This document shows, one piece after another, positions 32,156 through 36,817 of a stretch of DNA of 36,817 bases (position 1 is its first letter; each line of letters starts with the position of its first letter). Made by a program: the position numbers and the translations under genes. The notes under the pieces were generated by a model, which was given only the letters and a program-made list of their open reading frames with translations, was not told the origin of the DNA and searched no databases. Origin of the DNA: Owenia fusiformis. Taxonomy: Eukaryota > Annelida > Polychaeta > Sabellida > Oweniidae. Where the stretch lies: contig CAIIXF020000236.1 of assembly GCA_903813345.2 (NCBI GenBank), positions 64,001-100,817 of the forward strand. The letters run 5' to 3'.

Positions 32156-35100
32156 ATGGCCAAGATACAGCCTCCAAACCCTTTTAACTTTGATAAACCC
32201 AATGAGTGGATTGCTTGGAGAGAAAGGTTCCTGAGGTTTAGGCTAGCTACAAAACTTAACAAAGAGGATGATATTACACAAGTCAGTCAACTTATATATA
32301 TTATGGGCCAATCCGCAGAGGACATATACAAACAGTTTACGTTTGAGCCCTTACCAGTTGCTGAAGATGGCCAAATACTTGATCCGCCAGACAACAGGTA
32401 CAATTTTGATGCCGTTTTGGGCAAATTTGATAACTATTTTGTGCCAAAGATAAACATTATTCATGAACGAAGGGTCTTCAACCTTAGACAACTGGGAGAG
32501 TCAGAAACAATGGAGGAATATATCCGAGATTTGTATAAACTGAGTCAACATTGTTCATTCGTTGACAGAAACGAAATGATTCGCGATAAGATCATCGTTT
32601 CCATCAAAGACAGAGACTTGTCAGAGCGAGTCCAGACACTTGCCATGACGTGTGATCTCACTCTAGAGAAAACTATTGAACTAGTTCGTAGTCATGAACT
32701 TATAATATCACAGTCTCAAGCTGAAGGGAGACCTACTGATACAAGTAACGTTGATTTTGTTCGTAAGCGACCCCCGCAACAGAGAGCTACACGACAAAAC
32801 TACAGAAAACAAGACCAGGCACAACACAAAGCAGACAAACACAAGTGTGACAGATGTGGCTACATTCACAGAAATGATAAATGCCCTGCTAAAGGAAAAA
32901 CCTGTCATAATTGCAAGAAATTAAATCATTTCTCAAGTGTGTGTAAATCAAATAAGAAATCTGTTGATAAAAGAGTTGTACATGAATGTTATGATGAATG
33001 TGCTGATGCCGATCTTGACACTACTGAGTTTCATGTAGGTGAGCTTGTGCATTTGGTTGATTCTGCCAAGTCACTGATTGTAGATAGGCACACAGAGCCA
33101 CCATGGCGTGTGACCTTACCCATTTGTGGTAAATTGATGAGTTTCAAGATCGACACAGGCGCTGATGTAAATGTTATGAGTAACAAAGCATATGAATGCC
33201 TTACACCAAAACCTAGGTTACAAAGGCATGATGGTCCTCCACTGAAGTCAGTAGGTGGGGTAATAGATACAAGAGGTTATTTTATAACAAATAGCAATCT
33301 TGATGGTACCAAATTCTCAATGAGAATATTTGTATTAAATGGGCCAAAGTGTGATAACTTATTATGTCGCAGATCTGCTAAAATGTTGAATCTAGTTACT
33401 AAAAATGTACATGTTGTAACTCAGACCTCTCAGAGCGAGGCAGGTAAAAATGGTTCTGATCCTGGTAACCATAGAAATAAAATTCCAATGCCCCCTAGTA
33501 ACAATACTTCTGAAATGCCAGGTCATGTAAAAGACCCCATAAATGATAATGAATTGTATGGGGAAGTGGGTACAATGAAATGTGAGCCTGTCAAAATTGA
33601 GTTGAAGCAAGATGCTGAACCATATGCTGTTGTGGTACCTAGGCGCGTTCCATTTCCTATAATGAAACCATTACAAGAAAAACTCGAATCAATGGAATCC
33701 AATGGTGTTATTGCCAAGATAACTGAGCCTACTGAGTGGTGTTCACCCATGGTCCCGGTAGTTTCAAAATCAGGAAAAATTCGCGTGACGGTTGACTTTA
33801 GAAAACTTAATAAATCCGTTAAGCGCGAGAGATTTGTCTTACCAACCATTGACTGTATATTACAGAAACTTTCGGGAAGTTCTGTCTTTTCAACCCTCGA
33901 CGCCACAGGAGGTTTTCATCAAGTGCCACTTAGCGAGGTAAGTCAGCGTTTAACAACGTTTATAACACCCTTCGGTCGTTATGTATACAAGAAGATGCCA
34001 CAAGGCATATCACTTGCTCCAGAAATCTTTCAAAGAGAAATGTCGCGCATTTTGCAAAATTGCCCTGGAGTAGCAGTATTCATGGATGATATTATCGTTC
34101 ATGGTAAGAATGTTGAAGATCATGATAAAAATCTCAAACAAGTCTTACAGGAAATCAAACAGTCCGGTCTAGTTCTCAACAAGGCGAAGTGTCATTACCG
34201 GAAGCCTGAGCTCGTATTTTTAGGGCATAAAATTAGCGCTAATGGAGTCTCGCCAGACCCAGCCAAAGTCGCCGCGATAGTGGAAATGGAAATTCCTGAA
34301 AATGTTGAAGAATTACGACGATTCTTAGGCATGATAAATTGGATAGGTAGGTTTATACCAAACTTATCTACAATGCTTCACCCATTGAATGAACTTTTGA
34401 GAAAAGACACAATTTGGACATGGGGAAAAGCACAAATGGATGCCTTTGAAACAGTGAAACAGAAGGTAAGTAGTAAGCCTGTTCTAAAATACTACGACAT
34501 CAATAAGCCATCGCGTGTTAGTGCTGACAGTAGCTGTTACGGGTTAGGCGGTGTCTTAGAGCAACAGCATGGAACAGATTGGTTTCCTGTTCATTACTGT
34601 TCTCGTTCATTAACTGATGCCGAACGCCGCTATGCTCAAATTGAAAAGGAACTTTTGGCAGGGGTGTGGTCAATGGAAAAATTCAGTCAGTATTTGGTCG
34701 GACTAGAATCATTTGTATATGTGACTGATCACAAACCTCTGGTGCCAATTATAAATCAAAAGGATCTTGATCAAACACCGGTGCGATGCCAGAGAATGCT
34801 AATTCGTCTCATGAGGTTTAATTGTATCGCTGAATACAGACCCGGAAAGACATTAGTCATAGCAGACACATTGTCTAGAAAACCGCTTAGTAGCATGGAA
34901 TCAAACACTGTAGAAAGTGTGACGGAATATGAGAGTTTCATATATGATAACCTACCAGTCGCGAAGTCGCGTCTTGAGAATATTCGTGACTTGTCACAGA
35001 TTGATCCCGAAATCTCAACAGTCATGAATTATGTTCTTCATGGTTGGCCGGAATATTACAAAGACGTGAAAGAAGTTGCCAAGCGATACTATGATTGTAG

Positions 35101-36337
35101 AGAATCCTTGAGTGTTGTCAATGACATACTTATGTATGGTAACCGTATCACTATACCGGCTGCATGTCGCAGTAATATTCTTGATCAAATTCACGAGGGT
35201 CACTTCGGAATTCACAAATGCCGTGAACGCGCAAATGCGACAGTATGGTGGCCAGGGCTTACATCACAAATCAAAGAATTGGTGGCCAAATGTAAGCACT
35301 GCCAAATTTTGAAACCTAAACAGAGAAGTGAACCATTAATTCCAACAAAATTACCAGATCGCCCCTGGCAACAATTAGCAACTGATTTATGTGAATGCTT
35401 CAAGAAGCAATATTTAGTCACAGTTGATTACTATTCTCGCTATCTAGAAATTGCTCATGTTAGGGGTAGTGTCACAACAACTCAAATCATAAACAAACTC
35501 AAAAAGATATTTGCCAGGAATGGTATCCCTGAAGTGTTAGTATCAGATAATGGACCACAGTTTAGCTCAAAACAATTTGCAGATTTCGCAAAAGAGTTTG
35601 ATTTTAAACATGTAACATCAAGTCCCAGATACAGTCAAAGTAACGGTCTCGCAGAAAGAGCCGTCCAAACTGCCAAACGTATTCTCAAATCAGAAGACCC
35701 CTTAAGCTCCCTTATGAATTATCGGGCCACTCCAGTCAGTTCTACAGGTAAAACGCCAAGTCAATTACTCTATGGTAGACAAATCAGAACTAAACTGCCA
35801 GTTTCGCCTGAGAATCTAAACCCAAATTGGCCTGATAAACAGGAAGTTCAGAACAATGATGCTAAAGCAAAATCACTGTATGCCAAACATTTTAACAGAT
35901 CTCATAGTGCAAGAAAACTTGAGAAACTGTCCCCTGGACAGTCTGTGAGAGTGAAGCTTGATCAGGAAAAGGCATGGAGTAAACCATATAAGGTTCTCAA
36001 TCAAGCTCACACTCCTAGGTCATACATTATCAAAAGTGACAGTGGAACTTTGTTCAGGAGAAATCGTAGACATTTGATGCCAACAGGCCATGATCCTACT
36101 CCTACTCCTGAACGGGGTTCTAACATGCTTAAACCAATGGTGTTTTTGTCAAGCAAACATCCCAAGGAGGGAGGGATGGATAGTGGTGGTCAAAATACTA
36201 ATAATGTTCCACTTACTAGTAATACTACACCAGTCTCTCATAGCTCTGTTATCACTGAACCAAGTTCTAGTTCTCCATTAAGGAAATCAAAGAGGATTGT
36301 AAATCAGCCAAAATGGCTCAAAGACTATGAAACTTGA
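32156..36337 (+). CDS. Gag-Pol polyprotein of a Ty3/gypsy retrotransposon
   Basis: 1393 codons in one frame, with A at -3 and G at +4 of the ATG. The gag part ends in two zinc knuckles (CX2CX3HX4C and CX2CX4HX4C, residues 231-263). The protease has IDTGAD with Asp 333. The reverse transcriptase has VDFRKLN at 546-552 and FMDD at 642-645 (the usual YxDD box with F). RNase H shows ADSS with Asp 791, Glu near 830 and TDHKP with Asp 858. The integrase has a His-His/CKHC zinc site (1013-1049), Asp 1077 (ATDLCE), Asp 1131 (SDNGPQF) and Glu 1167 (GLAERA), with 35 residues between the last two. The C-terminal RRNRRHL stretch is typical of K02A2.6-like elements. No frameshift between gag and pol is needed. 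It should act in cytoplasmic particles (reverse transcription) and the nucleus (integration). Confidence 0.97.
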   Translation: MAKIQPPNPFNFDKPNEWIAWRERFLRFRLATKLNKEDDITQVSQLIYIMGQSAEDIYKQFTFEPLPVAEDGQILDPPDNRYNFDAVLGKFDNYFVPKINIIHERRVFNLRQLGESETMEEYIRDLYKLSQHCSFVDRNEMIRDKIIVSIKDRDLSERVQTLAMTCDLTLEKTIELVRSHELIISQSQAEGRPTDTSNVDFVRKRPPQQRATRQNYRKQDQAQHKADKHKCDRCGYIHRNDKCPAKGKTCHNCKKLNHFSSVCKSNKKSVDKRVVHECYDECADADLDTTEFHVGELVHLVDSAKSLIVDRHTEPPWRVTLPICGKLMSFKIDTGADVNVMSNKAYECLTPKPRLQRHDGPPLKSVGGVIDTRGYFITNSNLDGTKFSMRIFVLNGPKCDNLLCRRSAKMLNLVTKNVHVVTQTSQSEAGKNGSDPGNHRNKIPMPPSNNTSEMPGHVKDPINDNELYGEVGTMKCEPVKIELKQDAEPYAVVVPRRVPFPIMKPLQEKLESMESNGVIAKITEPTEWCSPMVPVVSKSGKIRVTVDFRKLNKSVKRERFVLPTIDCILQKLSGSSVFSTLDATGGFHQVPLSEVSQRLTTFITPFGRYVYKKMPQGISLAPEIFQREMSRILQNCPGVAVFMDDIIVHGKNVEDHDKNLKQVLQEIKQSGLVLNKAKCHYRKPELVFLGHKISANGVSPDPAKVAAIVEMEIPENVEELRRFLGMINWIGRFIPNLSTMLHPLNELLRKDTIWTWGKAQMDAFETVKQKVSSKPVLKYYDINKPSRVSADSSCYGLGGVLEQQHGTDWFPVHYCSRSLTDAERRYAQIEKELLAGVWSMEKFSQYLVGLESFVYVTDHKPLVPIINQKDLDQTPVRCQRMLIRLMRFNCIAEYRPGKTLVIADTLSRKPLSSMESNTVESVTEYESFIYDNLPVAKSRLENIRDLSQIDPEISTVMNYVLHGWPEYYKDVKEVAKRYYDCRESLSVVNDILMYGNRITIPAACRSNILDQIHEGHFGIHKCRERANATVWWPGLTSQIKELVAKCKHCQILKPKQRSEPLIPTKLPDRPWQQLATDLCECFKKQYLVTVDYYSRYLEIAHVRGSVTTTQIINKLKKIFARNGIPEVLVSDNGPQFSSKQFADFAKEFDFKHVTSSPRYSQSNGLAERAVQTAKRILKSEDPLSSLMNYRATPVSSTGKTPSQLLYGRQIRTKLPVSPENLNPNWPDKQEVQNNDAKAKSLYAKHFNRSHSARKLEKLSPGQSVRVKLDQEKAWSKPYKVLNQAHTPRSYIIKSDSGTLFRRNRRHLMPTGHDPTPTPERGSNMLKPMVFLSSKHPKEGGMDSGGQNTNNVPLTSNTTPVSHSSVITEPSSSSPLRKSKRIVNQPKWLKDYET

Positions 36338-36774
36338 AATAGTACTTTTCATGCATATAGACTGTCAAGATTCAAAAGACAGTAGTGTACATTCAGACAT
36401 TAAATGACTAAAGCTCATAATAATGTACACATAGTTAACAGTTTGTTTAGATAATGATCTGTATAAAATGTTCAAACAACACAGATTGGTGTGGATTACG
36501 TTTTATAATGCATGTTTTATTTTAAACATTTGTATTGATTATATGTAAGACAATCTTTTGTTAGAGATGTGTATAAGAAAAACAAAATCAGCATACAGTA
36601 TTTTCTACTACCGTATTCAACATGATAAGTGCACATGGTGAATACAGGTTTGAGACATGGACTCATAAGCAGTGAATATTGACTTTATACCCTGCTATAT
36701 ATATATCTACAGATGAAGACTCTCAAAATTGTAGACACTTTTGAACATTTAAACATAGACTCATAAAATACTTC
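36338..36774 (+). other. 3' non-coding region of the gypsy element
   Basis: AT-rich, between the pol stop codon and the polypurine tract. No env or other frame is recognised. Confidence 0.7.
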
Positions 36775-36792
36775 AAAAAGAAAAAAGGGAGA
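36775..36792 (+). promoter_or_regulatory. Polypurine tract
   Basis: AAAAAGAAAAAAGGGAGA ends immediately before the 3' LTR, where the primer for plus-strand DNA synthesis is expected. Confidence 0.9.
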
Positions 36793-36817
36793 TGTCATGT
36801 AATCGTCTGATTGTATT
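36793..36817 (+). repeat. 3' LTR, first 25 bases, cut by the window end
   Basis: Identical to 31,638-31,662. Confidence 0.95.

Larger units (their letters stand above)
31638..36817 (+). mobile_element. Ty3/gypsy LTR retrotransposon (K02A2.6-like), complete except for the cut 3' LTR
   Basis: A 5' LTR (31,638-31,789), primer binding site, single gag-pol frame, polypurine tract and the first 25 bases of the 3' LTR (from 36,793) are all in place. With a 152-bp LTR the full element would be 5307 bp, ending about 127 bases past the window. Those 25 bases match the 5' LTR start exactly, consistent with recent insertion. It sits inside the right inverted repeat of the mariner. There is no env-like frame between the pol stop and the 3' LTR. 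Confidence 0.96.

Noticed and set aside
33392-35421. Minus-strand frames and short plus-strand frames inside gag-pol
   Set aside because: Shadows of the 1393-codon frame in other readings; no independent motifs.
36338-36792. An env gene after pol
   Set aside because: The stretch has no open frame of useful length, so the element is a retrotransposon without env in this copy.

Overview
This window is eukaryotic, almost certainly from an animal and probably a marine invertebrate (mollusc-like or another non-vertebrate bilaterian). The evidence is AT-rich non-coding DNA, GT-AG introns, mariner-type transposons with TA target sites, a K02A2.6-like Ty3/gypsy retrotransposon, and exons of a fibronectin-type-III-like extracellular protein of a style common in marine invertebrates. 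The organism call is inference; nothing in the window fixes the species.

Layout. (1) 1-11.5 kb is a hierarchical repeat field. Blocks contain one to five ~475-bp monomers and each block ends in a different 'C' unit and usually a hairpin cap. (GGATA)-like and TGACC-type simple repeats are interspersed. (2) 11.5-13.0 kb is mostly unrecognised sequence with degenerate CCCTAA-like stretches. (3) 12,991-18,394 is a young tandem array of a 935-bp unit, about 5.8 copies, nearly identical. The unit is itself built from the C unit plus the same hairpin cap. (4) 18,641-19,739 is a decayed mariner with ~210-bp inverted ends and a broken transposase. (5) 19.7-28.3 kb is AT-rich, gene-poor sequence holding three foldback TA-flanked elements (22,997-23,627; 26,372-26,980; 27,079-28,088) that share CAGGGTG ends, plus weaker duplications. 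(6) 28,344-29,306 holds three plus-strand exons that splice together in one open frame. (7) 29,360-36,817 is a nest of mobile elements downstream of the last exon: a MITE, a mariner next to it at its TA, and an apparently intact gypsy element inside the right inverted end of the mariner. The 3' LTR is cut by the window edge.

How the parts relate. The only likely host gene seen is the three-exon piece, and everything to its right reads as an intron filled by successive insertions. The mariner transposase needs removal of a 171-base intron to join its three catalytic aspartates, and its N-terminus lacks an in-frame ATG, so it may be inactive. The gypsy gag-pol is one uninterrupted 1393-codon frame with all catalytic motifs, so it may be the youngest insertion. 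The most unusual feature is the 18-kb repeat field. Its 475-bp and 935-bp families look very different in age but share an end module, a hairpin with an apparent compensatory base change, and regularly spaced TGACCT (nuclear-receptor half-site) words.
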